This document shows, one piece after another, positions 11,105 to 23,900 of a stretch of DNA of 64,000 nucleotides. Position numbers and translations under genes: made by a program. Within the stretch, counting starts at the first letter, position 1. Each line of letters begins with the position of its first letter. The notes beneath the pieces were generated by a model. The model was not told the DNA's origin. It saw only the letters and a program-made list of their open reading frames with translations, and made no database searches. This DNA is from Lingula anatina (Eukaryota; Brachiopoda; Lingulata; Lingulida; Lingulidae). The stretch is taken from the NCBI RefSeq assembly GCF_001039355.2, contig NW_019775536.1, positions 409,904 to 473,903 on the forward strand. The letters run 5' to 3'.

Positions 11105-13025
11105 TTATTATTTCTTAGATAAGGCTCTTTCTCATGTCAGTTGTTTATTTTTAGGACAATCTTTTCTCAAAAGGGCCATGTGAACCCCCGCCAAGCATAT
11201 TTTCTCTTGAGTAGTATATGGACTCCAACATGGACATAATGAGAGTCTCTCATCATGTCCATGACTCCAGTTTTACCCAAACTGTTATCATTAACTATCT
11301 ATTATCCAATATTTTATTTTCTAAGATATATTTCACTCTTACTACCTCTTTTATATACTGGTACATCAGTGGTAAAATGTATATTTGAAAGGTAATATTC
11401 TGAAGCAATTAACAGAATGTTAACTCTTGCATTTCCTTTTTCATCAATTTTTTATAAAACAAATGGTGCATAGGAATGTAATTCAGAAGAAAATATTATG
11501 AAAATAATTAGAAAAGCACCCAGAGAGCGCAAACCTCCGCCAAGACAAATCAATTCTCATTATCATTAATTAACATTAAAGATATATTACTAAAATACAC
11601 ATGTATAATGTATAGGAATAGGTTTGAGGCTAATTCGCATCAGATTGTCTTTGCTTATTCATACTAATGCTGTTTTAACCTACAGATGCTGCTCTTTTAA
11701 CCTACAGATACTGTTTAATGAATAAAATTAGGAGAAAAATACACTGTATATCTGCATTTCCACCTCACTGCCAAGTTATTTGATAGATGCATTATTGGCA
11801 TATCGAATAATGAATACAGATCACCCTGTTATTGATTGTGCTGCAGTGGGTGGACACACTATAATGGAATATATTTTTTTCAATTACGCACGTTGCATCA
11901 GTCTCGACTGAGAATGATATATTCTTCAGAAGCCCGATGAGTGGATGTATTTGGCGTATGCGTGATAAGACGGATGGAGAAGATTGACGCAAAGAAGTTT
12001 TTTTACCGTAAAAAATGTATAAATGGTAGTCGAGTTCAACACCAAAAACGAATCATTTTATCCTCGTTTCATTTCTGACCTGTCCTAAACATTATATCTA
12101 AAGCCACCGATAACTTTTTGCATATTATTGTTAAAAGAGAGACAAACAAACATTCTAACTAGGTAAAAAACAGACTAACGTCCTAATGGAACGAACGGTA
12201 CCATTTGGACGGTGTTGAACTATAATTCAGCCATTCAAAATTCTTATTTCAAAAAGTGACTCAGGTTGGGATCAGGACCCCCTGACACCCCCCTAAATCC
12301 ACCACTGTTGCATGTAAACATTTTTGACTGTCTTTTATTAGTGCACTAAGTAGTAGTTAAAACAAAGGTCTTTGTTGTCAAACTTTATACTAGTATTTAT
12401 ATTGATTATATCTTTTCAGGCACAATGCTTTGTCTCAAAGTTCATGGAACAAGACAAGTGTTTTTCGCCTATAGTTGACGTTTTCAATGGCTATTACGAC
12501 TTGAAGCTATTGATTGTCCCCCAAACTGAACTGAACGTTTCTAAGAATCATGCCGACTGGAATGACTGTAAGTCAGTTGGCTACGATATATTTTCGTATC
12601 AATTTTACTATCACAAGCGGAATGAATGGATATTTTTGAACCAGAAAATAACATGTACTGCCATGATAGTTGATGTGAACGACACGAGTGGCAAGACCTT
12701 CACGAGAGCAGCATCTGTCTATAATATCCCAGTGGCTTTAAAAAGAAAAATCAACAAGTTCATTGATGGCATTCCTTTCTTTGAATATTTGCAAGACGTG
12801 GTTGCCGAGTACTTACAAGAGAAAAGTATTGCTAGACATAACGGGGTAGATTACAAAGTAAGCCTCATCCGGGAAGAGTGGCAAATTTGTGAAGACGTAG
12901 AACGTGAGGCAGAGGTTAATACGGTGCCACCGCATTCCTTTGGTACTGACCATCGTGTCCCTCATTTTATTGTATTGCTATGCTGCATTGGCGCTCGTTT
13001 GTTTTCAATACTCAACGAGTTTTGA
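8509..13025 (+). CDS. Secreted/surface protein with somatomedin-B-like domain, copy 2
   Basis: Tandem paralogue of the gene at 1460 with the same structure: exons 8509-9769, 10621-10724 (104 nt in both copies) and 12420-13025, phases matching, 656 aa. It has a signal peptide, the same SMB-like Cys spacing and many conserved sequons; most differences are substitutions, with a few codons gained or lost in exon 1. The position matching the copy-1 donor at 5934 reads CTC|GTTTGT, a poor donor. If exon 3 must splice onward this copy is impaired; if exon 3 is terminal, both copies are intact and end in a hydrophobic tail plus short hydrophilic end. Role unknown; a surface recognition or receptor ectodomain is a guess from family resemblance. 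Confidence 0.65.
9864..9893 (+). repeat. (ATT)n microsatellite
   Basis: A run of ATT units in intron 1 of SMB copy 2, absent from the same place in copy 1. A second (ATT)n run lies in intron 2 at about 11068-11113. Confidence 0.9.
12010..12180 (+). repeat. Degenerate SINE-like repeat in intron 2 of SMB copy 2
   Basis: Counterpart of the fossil at 4755-4935, with the same ACCAAAAACGAATCATTT and CATTTCTGACCTGTCC blocks. A possible left end of the same foldback family (AACCTCCGCCAAG) lies at 11531-11545, which would make the original insertion about 0.6 kb or represent a second fragment. Confidence 0.5.
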
Positions 13026-14950
13026 GTCAAGCCCTTATTCTATAATAATGCGTCTAAAATGTAAATCCAAAAGCGTTATAATTGGCAGTACAATCCCAAG
13101 CGGTCGCGGTACAGACATGAACCACACGTATCCAGGAATACTCGAACTGCATAAGTCAGACAGTAACAGACAATAACAGTAAGTGATGAAAGAGAGAGCT
13201 CTTATATACGTTTAGTCGTTTACATCATCAGACGTTGTTAAGGTAAAGTTTCTACTGATATCCATGATTTAGAAGATTCTATAAACATCTTGAATACAAT
13301 TGGCAAAATAAGTTTCACCATACCGAATTCTAGAACGTTCTTGAAAATCTCTTTGACCATCAGAACAGTCGCCCCGAGTACTTTCCGTTATCTTACCAAA
13401 AAAAAACAAAACATTCCGTAAATCTCACCATAAACCATGTAAAAAGCCAATTTTCTCAGGTGAGGTATTTTAGTTATAATTGATAGAAGGGCACTTTTAA
13501 AATTTAAATAATTCCAACTTTGGCGATTACCAGTATGAAGCATCAGTTTCAGTACTTGTTAACTAGTAGTGATCAGAACTGGAGATCACACGCTAGAGCC
13601 CAATTAAATTGGCAAGAAATGGTTGATAATCTGAAATGACATGTGGTATTTGAATTTAATTTGAATAAATGAATGAAGCCACAAGAAAAGTTTCATGTTG
13701 TATGGTTCGTTCCTGGGAGAGAAGTTTTGATCTTGGAGATTACGGAGTTATTATACTACTTGCAGAAATCTATGCCTCTGATTCGACAGTTATTCTGGAC
13801 AAAAGCTTATTACAACTGCGCCTTGATAATAACAGTTTTTATATTCCATACATGGGCAACTTATGCCCTTGTTAAACTTCGCGTCGGAGACCTGTTTCCT
13901 GTGACTGGGTACTATTTCAAGAAGCCCCATCATGAATGTACAGTATTTGCTTAATAATATTCTGGACAAAGAAGTTTCCTTTAATGCATTTAACTAAACA
14001 CCAACAAGCTGTTAAATAACAAGTTTGATAAACTGTGTGTTTATAACGGCAATAACTTATAACCCGTTTTTACATTTTAGCATACACTGTAACTCAAAAC
14101 AAATAAGCAAATATCTTGAGAGAACCCGTGTTGTTTTGGTCACAATATTGAAACGGAACAACATTTTTCGGTCTTTTTAAAGAAGTAAGTATAAGTAATA
14201 ACTCAAGTGATCACGTGTCGTGCTTTGCGTGATTCATCCCGTGGAAAACAGGTAAAGATACCTCACGATGTTAGAAAACACTGTGCGTGTAAAACAAGGT
14301 GGCAGATGTTATAATGTATCTTGGGGCAAGACCTTTCTCGTCTTTGCAGTATAATTGATATGTAATAGTGAGGAGTGTCACGCAATTAGTATGTCAATTT
14401 ATGTCGAACTAAAAAGGCACAATTTTCTATCAATCATTTATTAATTAACTTATAACTAACATATTCTAAACATGTGAATCCCGCAAGCACACACACATTT
14501 ATCATTTTTGAGGATTTTATAAGTAAAAATTCTAGAACTATTGTAATGCTTCCATAAAACTCGGCCTGCGCTCTGTGAGTGCCTTACTAGTTTGAATAAA
14601 ATGTCTAATCGCAAAGTACTTCTCAGAATTGCAATTAACGAAATCACAGAAAGGTCTTGATCCAAAATACGCTTTGGCAGTTTTCAGCTCTAAACCTCCA
14701 TTCTTGGTCCTAGGGGTCCATCGCTGGAGGGTCAATATTTTTGCCTGCTGGCACAGGCGATACTAGCGTACTGGACGTAGAAAAAAGGGCGTGGCCCGTG
14801 AAATCTAGATTGTCAATGTTATCAGCACATTCTCGACTATAACTTTATCATTTAAAATGTTAGTACTGCCATGGGAAAACTACAGGTAACCTGACGGGAC
14901 TGGGAAAAAATTCTGCACTTAGATTGCCTGTCGTCTTGTTTTAAATTAAC
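13026..14950 (+). other. 3' flank of SMB copy 2
   Basis: No intact gene. It aligns in pieces with the copy-1 flank: 13026-13680 with 5957-6540, 13690-13930 with the tandem repeat at 6569-7430, and 14220-14420 with 7800-7975. The last match ends the duplicated unit near 14420. A 93-codon frame at 13673-13954 has no recognisable domain and is probably fortuitous. Confidence 0.5.
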
Positions 14951-14995
14951 TTGCAAAATGGACAGTGCCGCGAGCCGGTGTAACAGTAATCCAAG

Positions 14996-15180
14996 TCCAC
15001 CAGGAACCGAGGTCCTTCGGATCTCGGTTCCTGGTAATGGTTGTCCGTAAGACTAACATTACGTGGGAATAGTAGTCCTACAGGGACCTAGGTTCCTGGC
15101 TCATAATTAGAGTAGGTATGACTTGTATTACTGTCGGACTTTTATTCCTGTTACACCTATGACAGTAATAAAAGTCTTGC
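14996..15180. repeat. Hairpin-rich subterminal-like repeats upstream of integrase gene
   Basis: AGGAACCGAG and CTCGGTTCCT form a perfect 10-bp inverted repeat with an 11-base loop near 15002-15032. Further copies of TTCCTGG/CCAGGAA and GGACTTTTATTCCT follow, and ACAGTAATAAAAGTC at 15163-15177 faces an inverted relative at about 15128-15144. Such dense repeats are typical of transposon subterminal regions. A similar block occurs at 61960-62160. No clean terminal repeat or target duplication was found. Confidence 0.45.
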
Positions 15181-15293
15181 CATTTGAAAGTCCTTTCCTT
15201 ATGCTATAATACCATTAAATGATACAATAATAAATGTACATGGAAATTATTCTGGTGAACCATATATAATACAAAAATTGATAGATGTGCGTC

Positions 15294-15400
15294 TTTAGCT
15301 CGTCAGTGTAGTGGTCAGCATGCAAAGCCGAAACGTAAGTAAAGATGGAGGCAACTACCACATCCAATGGGTTCACATCCTACCGATGGCCATGTGACAC
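15294..15400 (+). repeat. tRNA-derived SINE-head-like sequence
   Basis: TAGCTCGTCAGTGTAGTGG resembles a pol III A box, and GGGTTCACATCC about 70 bases later resembles a B box. Cloverleaf pairing is poor, so this is a SINE head or decayed tRNA-like sequence rather than a tRNA gene. Confidence 0.35.
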
Positions 15401-15561
15401 CCCTCCCCCCTCCCTCTCTTCTGTTACTTAGATCTTTGCTTATTTATTAATTTTTTTTTTTTTGCTTTATATATCTTCGGTCAAGGTCGAGGTCATTTAT
15501 TTGGATTTTGACACGTCAGTTTACTGACACGTCAGTTTGGTCACGCGCGTCTTTTGGAGGG

Positions 15562-15570
15562 TATATAAAG
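15562..15570 (+). promoter_or_regulatory. TATA box of integrase gene
   Basis: TATATAAAG lies 36 bases upstream of the ATG (ACCATGG context) at 15606. It is preceded by a direct repeat of GACACGTCAGTTT at about 15509-15539. Spacing suggests a very short 5' leader. Confidence 0.7.
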
Positions 15571-15605
15571 AAACGTGGCATTTCACACTCCCACCCATTC
15601 AAACC

Positions 15606-18600
15606 ATGGAAGTAGCTGCGAAGAGACGCAAGAAGCCAGATATTCAAACAATTTTGACATATCTCAGGGAAAATAAATATCCTCCACAAGCTTCACTCAA
15701 AGAAAAAAGGGTAATTAGAAGAGCCAATAAAGACAACTACAAGGTAAATAATTTTCTTAAAATTCATATTTACCTTAAAGATTTATATGTACGTTGTATA
15801 CCTCAAAGATACTTTTATTACCAGGACAGCATGTCCGTGGGACTTTTATTACTAGTAAAGCACGTCCATGGGACTTTTATTACTACTAAAGCACGTCCGC
15901 GGGACTTTCATTACTAGTAAAGCATGTCCGCGGACTACTTTTACCAGTACAGCATGTCCACAAAACCATTGTCACTTCTAATGCACGTCGGCGGCCTACA
16001 GACATTAGGAAGCATATTTGCTCTAGCATATATAATTAGTGTAAATATACTTTCAATACGCATATAATTTGCTTTAGCAAAATGTTTATTGCTGTTTTCA
16101 ATGCTTGATATGCGTTCGGAAATCTGTAATCTTTACTTATTAATTAATTTTTTTAGCTCGAAAGAGGGGAACTTTTCTATAAAGTTCATAAAAAACCCAA
16201 GCAAAATGTTGAAACCAATGATGAATCAGGGGATGAAGGCACATCTTCGTCATGGAGAAAAGCTATAACAAACCAGGAAGAAATAAAAGGAAATTATGGC
16301 TAACATTCACTCCGCGGCCATAGGTATGCTTATTTGTGCGGGTGTATCTTCATGTGAGCGACAGTGTGTGCGCACGTGTTGTATTAATAAAAGTTATTTA
16401 CGTACCATAATATATTTATTTAATAATTGTAACACTATGATGTCTGTTAATAATAACTGTAATAATACGTAATGTACTGTTATAGGCGAACATCTCTGGC
16501 GGGATAAAACTCTCGATAAGCTTCAGAGAAGGTACTATTGGCGTAATATGGTCGAGGGTGTTAGAAAATTCACAGCCTGCTGCGCAATTTGCCAGAAGGC
16601 AACACACAAAAATAAACAATCTGACCCACCTCTTCAACCAATACCAGTCACAACGCCAGAAGCCTGGAATATGGTAAGAAATATTTGTTCCTTATATTGT
16701 TACAGTGCATTACCCATGTTATTACCCATGTTATTACCCATGCAGATAGCACTCACATATTACATGCTCGATGCTTGTTTGTCACTAAAGCACACCAGCA
16801 AATGCTATTTTATTATATTAATGATTTTTTTATTAATAAAATTATTTTTTTAATTTTAATCAATATTCACTAAAACTATACTTATATGTATCATAAATAA
16901 ATTTCGCACACTGTCCAGTATGTGTTATATCATTATTTTTATTTTATTCAGATTGGAATAGATTTGATTGGCCCGCTGAAGGAGACCACTAATAACAATT
17001 TGTACATCTGCACTGAGGTTTGTTACTTTTCAAAGATGGCCATGTCCGTGCATTGCAATCTAAAGAGGCAACTGGTGTTGCACATTTTTTGCTTGATTTG
17101 TTTTTGGTGTAGTTTTAAATTTAGAACACAAAACATGTATTTAAACATTAAATACTATACTAGAAAAATAACTTAACTTTGTATTATTTACTTACTGCCT
17201 ATTAATACTACTACAAATCCAATGATTATGGGTTTTTAGTTTTAAATGACAAAAAAATTAAGAACGCCTGTCATATACGTATTTCTGCGACTTTATACTT
17301 TATACATTCATTTAATTGTTTATGAAGCATAAATAAATCTTAACGTTTTTCTTTTACAGTTTTGGCTTTCCAAAGACCATACTCTCCGACCAAGGTCGGG
17401 AGTTCAACAATAAAATAATCCAACAGATAACAGATCAGCTACATATTACCCACAAGCGGACCAGTGCGTACCATCCGCAATGTAACGGCTTAACAGGTTG
17501 GCAATGCACCTTACCTGACTATTGATTGTAAAACTATATTTTGTATACCTTTATTTGAAGACCTGTAACAAGTCATTATCTAAATCAATATATAATGCAA
17601 AAAAATAACGGTCTAATTAAAACACATATATCTTTAAAACTTTTAGAGCGTTTCAACCAAACACTTGAGTCAATGTTGATCAAAGTAACAGGGAGAAATG
17701 CTTGGGATCAACACTTACAACAAGTAACATTTGGTTATAACACTTCGAAACACCACACCACTAGATAAGATACTCGCCCTTCTACCTGATGTTTGGAAGG
17801 TAAGATACCATGCACTTAAACAAGACTCTTAACGGCTGAGTCAAAATCCCAAATATATATCAGCATTCTATAGGTAAATAGCGTTTTTGAAATACTATCT
17901 TCATTTGTCTTAAATCCTCATTCCAAACTATCAAATAAAAATTTCCATTGAGTTTGATTTTTTTTAATTAAGCTAATGCAACACCGTTACATTATCTTAT
18001 AATATAGATAAAGTGTAGGTCTTAAAAGCGATATATCATTCATTTGATGATCTGAGAAGTTAAAAAGACTAAAGATTCTTCAGCAAATGAAAAGAATTTT
18101 TAAGATTAAGAATCATAACGGCACATTTGAATTCATCTCTGGGTTCCTAAACATGACATGTTGCTCTCATGTCCTATATGCACATAATTGTGTTCTACTT
18201 TTATAATGTTATAATGAATGTTTGGTGATATTTTGTTTTCATTGGTTTACAGAGAGCCTATTCTTCCCTTTGAGATCAACGGACCAGATGATGGACAACA
18301 CGTTGAGCCAACTAAGGAAGATTATGAGGATATCACTGAAAGAGTTACAAGAATGAGATCATCTGTTGGGAATGAGGTTATAAAAAACATACAAAAAGCA
18401 CAGGACAGACAAAAGAAAATTATGATGCGCGTCGTAAAACACAAAAGGTAAGGCCCCAATAAAAGCATTAAACACCATGTCAATATATATTTCTTACTGC
18501 CTTTCCGCCTTTGTACTTAATAATTTGTTTTCAAACCATGTAAGAATTAAAAACAATGTACATTGCGATTAATTTACTAAGAGTTTAATTTACACTTTTA

Positions 18601-18799
18601 ATAAAATAGTTTATTATTATATTCTTAGGAAATACCTGTAGGGACCAAAGTCCTCAAGAGAAACCTAAGACGACAAGATCGAAAAGGAGGGAAAGATGAA
18701 ATGCAATGGCTGGGGCCTTATATAGTAAAAAAAAATCAGATAAAACAGGGGCTTACATTTAATGCACTGAGGAGGGCACTACACTCAAAGGATGTGTGA
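15606..18799 (+). pseudogene. Intron-rich gypsy-type (Ginger-like) integrase, frameshifted
   Basis: Eight exons can be laid out: 15606-15743, 16157-16323, 16486-16673, 16952 to about 17105, 17360-17496, 17647-17799, 18253-18447 and 18629-18799. Together they give a Lys-rich N-terminus, an H2C2 zinc module (IHSAAIGEH with CCAIC), the DDE core (IGIDLIGPL; SDQGREFNN; the E in LTERFNQTL) and a C-terminal GPY/F module (WLGPYIV). This matches integrases of gypsy retroelements, Ginger DNA transposons and derived genes such as GIN1/KRBA2. No gag, protease or reverse transcriptase is present. Reading is broken by an extra A near 16286, an indel near 17045, a 5-nt insertion near 17768 and a lost base near 18420. 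It is therefore a decayed transposase, or has assembly errors. Confidence 0.8.
15829..15994 (+). repeat. 31-bp tandem repeats in integrase intron 1
   Basis: About 5.4 units of 31 bp, each starting GCAYGTCC and containing GGGACTTTTATTACTA. The first three are nearly identical and later ones decay. The centre, read on the other strand, is AGTAATAAAAGTCC, shared with 15163-15177 and resembling the end of the Maverick inverted repeat at 19024 and 33052. They could be binding sites for the encoded integrase (inference). Confidence 0.85.
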
Positions 18800-19023
18800 A
18801 CGCATCCAACTTAAAGATTTACGTTGAGTAAAACATCTACATGATATATAATTGAAAAAAATATGAAAGCTGTGTTATTTTTGTTAATTTAATATATAAA
18901 ATGATTATAAAATGGAATTGGAATATGAAAACGTCGCAAAATATAAAAATAAAATGCCATAATGAAATAAACCAAAGTCAAATTACAATCTCTAAAACAA
19001 AACCAAATATATAAACAAATAGT
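18800..19023. other. Flank between integrase gene and Maverick left end
   Basis: AT-rich, non-coding. The six bases before the element (AATAGT, or ACAAAT if the end is placed three bases earlier) do not match the six after its right end (CAAAGG), so no target-site duplication is visible. Confidence 0.5.
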
Positions 19024-19184
19024 AGTAGTAATAAAAACCCGGGAGCCTTAACAAAAAGGATAAGGCCCTGATAAGGCCCTCTAAATGTTAGTTTTCCTTA
19101 TTTTCTTTCTTGTTTATTTTTTCTTTATTTTATGAAAAAAAAGTTATATTGGCAAAATCAAGTGTGTACATATAAGATTTTATT

Positions 19185-19225
<41 letters not shown>

Positions 19226-20307
19226 AATGGAAATGTTTATATTGGTAAAAAAATGGAAGGTGTGTAAACAAAAGATTTGAAAGGATAGATGATTGTTTTG
19301 GTATTTCATTGTATTGGATGAACAAAAAAAAAAAAAAAGACCTGCATTTGTTATTATTGATCTAAAAATGAGAGGTGGCATTGTTTGCGGTTCAGTTGAA
19401 CGAGGCGCATAGTAAATAAACAAGGGTCCGCTCACGCGCAGGTAAGATTACTTTTATGCACAAAGGGAGGNTTTTATTGTATTGGATGAACAAAAAAAGA
19501 CCCGCATTTGTTATTATTGATCTAAAAATGAGAGGTGGCATTGTTTGCGGTTCAGTTGAACGAGGCGCATAGTAAATAAACATGGGTCCGCTCACGCGCA
19601 GGTAAGATTACTTTTATGCACAAAGGGAGGTATGCAAGTCAAATAATTAGAGTATTGCGATAGTGTGTGGTTCGCAAACACTTAGTACAGTAGATATAAT
19701 CTGCCTTTTAGTGTATTTCAATATAATTAAATGACAGAGTGACCATGCAGCATTAAATGAATGGTACTATGAAACGTTGGTATCATAACAAAGCAGTATT
19801 GTTTGATGGTCAAGCAACTGTTATAGTGTTCTATACACAAATAAACACCGCATCAAATACTATTTTGATTTCTGTAAAGATTTCCCTTTATTCCTAAATG
19901 ATTGCCTGGCTTTACACATACGCATAAACAACCAGCTTAACGGTAAAGCTAAACATTTTTTTCTCTTGGTCTTTAAAAGTCTGTGTTTTTTTTTTCATTT
20001 TCAGGTCAAAATTTCATTCGAGTGAACGTGAAATATTGGATTATTTTTTCTTTTGGTCGTTTCATACCAAAGTCTTCACAGTAAAAGGCTGCAGTATGTT
20101 TGTCTTGTCCTCAAAACGTTGCATTCTTTTTTCTCTTTAAAGTAAAATGCTGCATTATTTTGTCTATTCGACTTTAATAATTCTTTTTCACAACACCATT
20201 GGTTTACCTATTAAAATGAAAATGTGTTTTTCTCTTTCAATTACAACTGTCAGAGATTTCTTCAATTAAAAGCTTAACATAAAGTTGTTTTTTCCTGTTT
20301 GACTGTG
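19024..20307 (+). repeat. Left long terminal inverted repeat of Maverick
   Basis: Matches 31668-33052 in inverted orientation, from the AGTAGTAATAAAA terminus through a (TTTA)n tract at 19178-19223 to GTTGTTTTTTCCTGTTTGAC at the inner edge. It includes an artefactual repeat of about 165 bp around the N at 19471. Motifs such as CTTTAAAGAGAAAAA (inverse strand) recur inside it, which suggests subterminal protein-binding sites. No coding frame is convincing. Confidence 0.9.
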
Positions 20308-20952
20308 GAAATTAGTGGTAAAAATGAAACACCAACATAGTATGCAGAAGTATTTTTACCTTTAGTAGAAGAAACACCAGATTTTTTATTCTTCTGATTC
20401 AAGTTCAACTATATTGTGTTCATCTTAGAAAATCAGAAATTTCACCGATGAAAACGCGCATTAAGATATTTTTCTACACATGGTCGCGTTTAAACATTAT
20501 AGTTTTCATTATGTTATGAAACCATAAATTCAAGAAAACACAGATCATATGGATAAATGTACGTTTATTTGTATTCTTCATTGCAATACACACGGTGGTA
20601 ATTGACAAACCCTGTGTTACATTGATAATCACATCTAATGCGTTAACTACTGTTTAGTATTTAAATGGACTTTATACAATACAATTCTTACCAAGGTAGG
20701 TATTTACACAGGTAGAGTAATGTGATAAGCTTTTACAACTTGCTTTCCAAACACGCTTCTGCTGCACAACATTATATTGAATTAACAGCTAGGCAAAAAT
20801 AAGTTTGTCAAAGTAGTGACATGGACAATGTACAATCAAATATTTGAAGGTTTTCTTCGACTACAGTGCAACAGAACTATGTTGTTCCTTAAAAATTCTT
20901 TAAATCGAACAGCCAAAAAATAAGTGTTCCTTGTCAAGTGAAAAATGTACAC
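20308..20952. other. Spacer between left TIR and polymerase stop
   Basis: Non-coding. Read from the polymerase stop outward, GTTAACGCATTAGATGTGA and AAACGTACATTTAT at 20560-20650 match GTTAACGCATTAAATGTGA and AATGTACGTTTTAT in the right spacer at 31380-31480. The two spacers are therefore diverged inverted copies. Confidence 0.6.
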
Positions 20953-23900
20953 TTAAACGTCTAAAGGTGCAGTGGACACACCGTCTTCTAAAACTTTACG
21001 TTTACAATAATAATAACTGAATGCATCTTTTTGCTGTACATATGAATACATGCTATTTTTTAACAACCTTATTCCTCTATTCTCACCACTTCCACTCTTT
21101 CTATTCAGCAGTACATTTAAATACTTAGTTTCATCTATGTCATTGTTGTTTCTATTAACACCTTTACAGCTAAATTTCGGCTTTGTTTCTCCCCCAAAAC
21201 AATAATATGTCTTACTACAAAGGCCAACGATACCGTCGCCAATCCACTCGGCTTTAAATAACCCCGGCGTTCTTTTATCATAGGCCTCATTTTCTGCTGT
21301 ATCAGTGCGAGGAAACCAAAGGTGTTTTTCAGCTTCGTACTGCTTACGCATATCAGGTTTTATCACGGCTTCCAAGCTATCTGCCGAAAAAGCAATGTAG
21401 GCGGAATCTGTGTCCATTTCACAATATTGGAAATCGGACGGTTCCACGAATTTTAGCATGAAATCGTAATAAAATTCCAACATACGCAGCTTGGCATACT
21501 GATACACCATGACCCCAATTTGAATGGGTAAATCGTATTTGATAACTTTTTTGTTTAGTTCGATCTCATACGTGTCGTCGGTGATTTGATCTAAGCGCCG
21601 AAAGCGGGGGTTGTTCACTTTACGAGAGGCCTTAGCTTCACCACAGTATTCCACTTCACGGTGTTTTTCTTTATTGGTTACTGTTTTACCGTACCCCGAA
21701 TTACCAATGAGCTTCATGGTATCGGCAACGATGGCTTTTGTTTTATCTCTATCCCCCTCTCTGCGAGCATCGCTCACCGCGTTACCAAAATGTTGAAAGC
21801 AGGCTTTAGGCGTGTACTCGACTACCTGGTAGATGTAAGAGACATGAAGACCGTGCTTCACATACCATTTCAAGAGGGGTGTGGCCAGTAATATTTTTTC
21901 ACCAAAAAAACTGCCTATAAGCGATTTTCTAGGAGCACTCATAATGCCGTTTTCTTCGGCAAAATTTTTCATGTAAGCACCTATGTCATCTCTGGTAATG
22001 GTGGCGTTTTTAAAAATGGGTGGCATTTCTGCAAACATGGGTCTGAGTTCAGAGGGGACTTCTATGTCGCATTCAACAAAACCAAACAACTTGTCATTGC
22101 AAACGGCATGCAAAATGTCTTCAAATTTCAGTTGATATTTGTTTTCGGTGGGGTGCTTGTACTGATTTAAAAACAGTTGTACTTCTGCATTTTCTTTTTG
22201 TAATCTTTTCCATTCACACTCCCACATTTCAACCAAATTGTACCCTTGTTCTCGAATGTACTGACTATTTTGTTCTGTTTGGATACGCAATGATTCCATG
22301 GATACTTTTTTCGTTTCGTTTATTTCTCGAAATGTGCCGTCCTTGTTTAGGTTAAGATGACAACGGTGGCCATGAAAATAACACCCTTGGTACTGATACA
22401 CGGTGTTTGTCTCAGAGCAAAAACCATCAACAGGTAGTCGGGGTTGGTAGCCTATGCGTTTTTCAATGTTGTTAAACTGATGCCGGATTTTCTGCCCAGT
22501 GGTGTGAGCGATCCAGTCCAACCACATTGTTGCTTCCCTCCCATGGGGATGGGAATATTCGCGTTTATACCCTGATTCAACATGCCTGCGTATAAATGTA
22601 CCCGTTGGCATGGGTTGCATCAAGCACCACAAGTAAAGAGCATTAGCATCGAAGCCAATAATTTTCTTGCAGAGCTTGGGATCACCTACAGTGGCTTTTC
22701 TGATAAACGTTTTGTTTCTTTCATGGTAACGGTGGAAAATTATACTTGGCCCCCCCACGATGGCATTTTTCAGGAGGTAGTGGAGGTCGCAATTTTTATC
22801 ATCAAAAAGAGTAAAATAAGCGTCTCCTACGTTTTGAAAGAGATATTTCAATGTTAACCCTGGTACACTAATACCATCTTTAAACATATCAATTCCCCGC
22901 TCAAGGTAAAAGTCAAACATTTTAGCCACTGCTTCCAGCATCGGTTCAACATCTTTGTTGTTATACCAGGTGAGAAAGTCGCGCATTGTTTCCATGTTGT
23001 TTTCCTCCCACACGCGTTGGCACAATGCGTAATCCTCCTCACTTATGGTGTTTTGCTTTAATTGTGAGGCAAATGCTTCACGTGGAGGGAGACAAGGGTA
23101 GTCGAGTTTATCCAAGGAGTCCATCCATTCATAGGGAAAGAACCCCTTAGATTCTTTGCACTCGAATGCCTTGAGAAACTGACTATAACTACACCCAGGT
23201 GCTAAATAATTTCTGACATCTAGTATTTTCAAGCTATCTGACTTGAGAACCATAAAATTGTTGTTCCGCTTGACAACAAAGCGCAACTTTTCTCTGTTTA
23301 TTAACGACGGAAAAAACAATGTTTTCATGGCATTTAAATCGTAATGCCCACTATTGAACCCTAAAACTGGTAATTCCTTTAAATAGTTGCTAAACCTAGA
23401 TAACAATTTTGTCAAATAATGCCCCTTTCTAAGTTCATTTACATCCTCTTCTTCCTCACTCATTTCTATGTCTAATTCTATATCATTCGTAACTTTCGTG
23501 TAACCATTTTCAAACACCCAATTAAATTTATCATTCAGTATTACCTTAGCCTGCCGACTTATTTCAATGAGGGCAGCAATAAATTTACCCACGGTTTGCC
23601 CAGGATCACCGTCCGATATGAAGCACTTGGGTGTGGTGTGTCCTGGCACATTGCTGCAAATGCTGACACTCAGGAATTGATGTTCGTGCTCCAAGTGCAG
23701 TTTTTCACTGTGGTCGGGGTCGTTCACGGTCGGTAGCAGGCACTCGATATCAAAGGTTGCCCGATAGGGGTAATATCTGTCTTCCTTGGGTATGACCAGG
23801 CCGTAATCTGCCAGCTCCTCAAAAATTGTTGGAGGGGTGTTGTATGCTTTACCTGGGAAGCGGTGTTCGACGATAGCTTCACATGTCCGTTCGTGAACAT

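Noticed and set aside
15829-15994. CRISPR-like array
   Set aside because: The 31-bp units are contiguous tandem repeats without spacers and the genome is animal.
15606-19023. Integrase gene as part of the Maverick
   Set aside because: It lies outside the left TIR, has many introns and an own promoter, unlike Polinton integrases.
19223-19595. Duplicate 67-70-aa ORFs in the left TIR
   Set aside because: Both arise from the repeated contig overlap around the N at 19471 and have no conserved domain.
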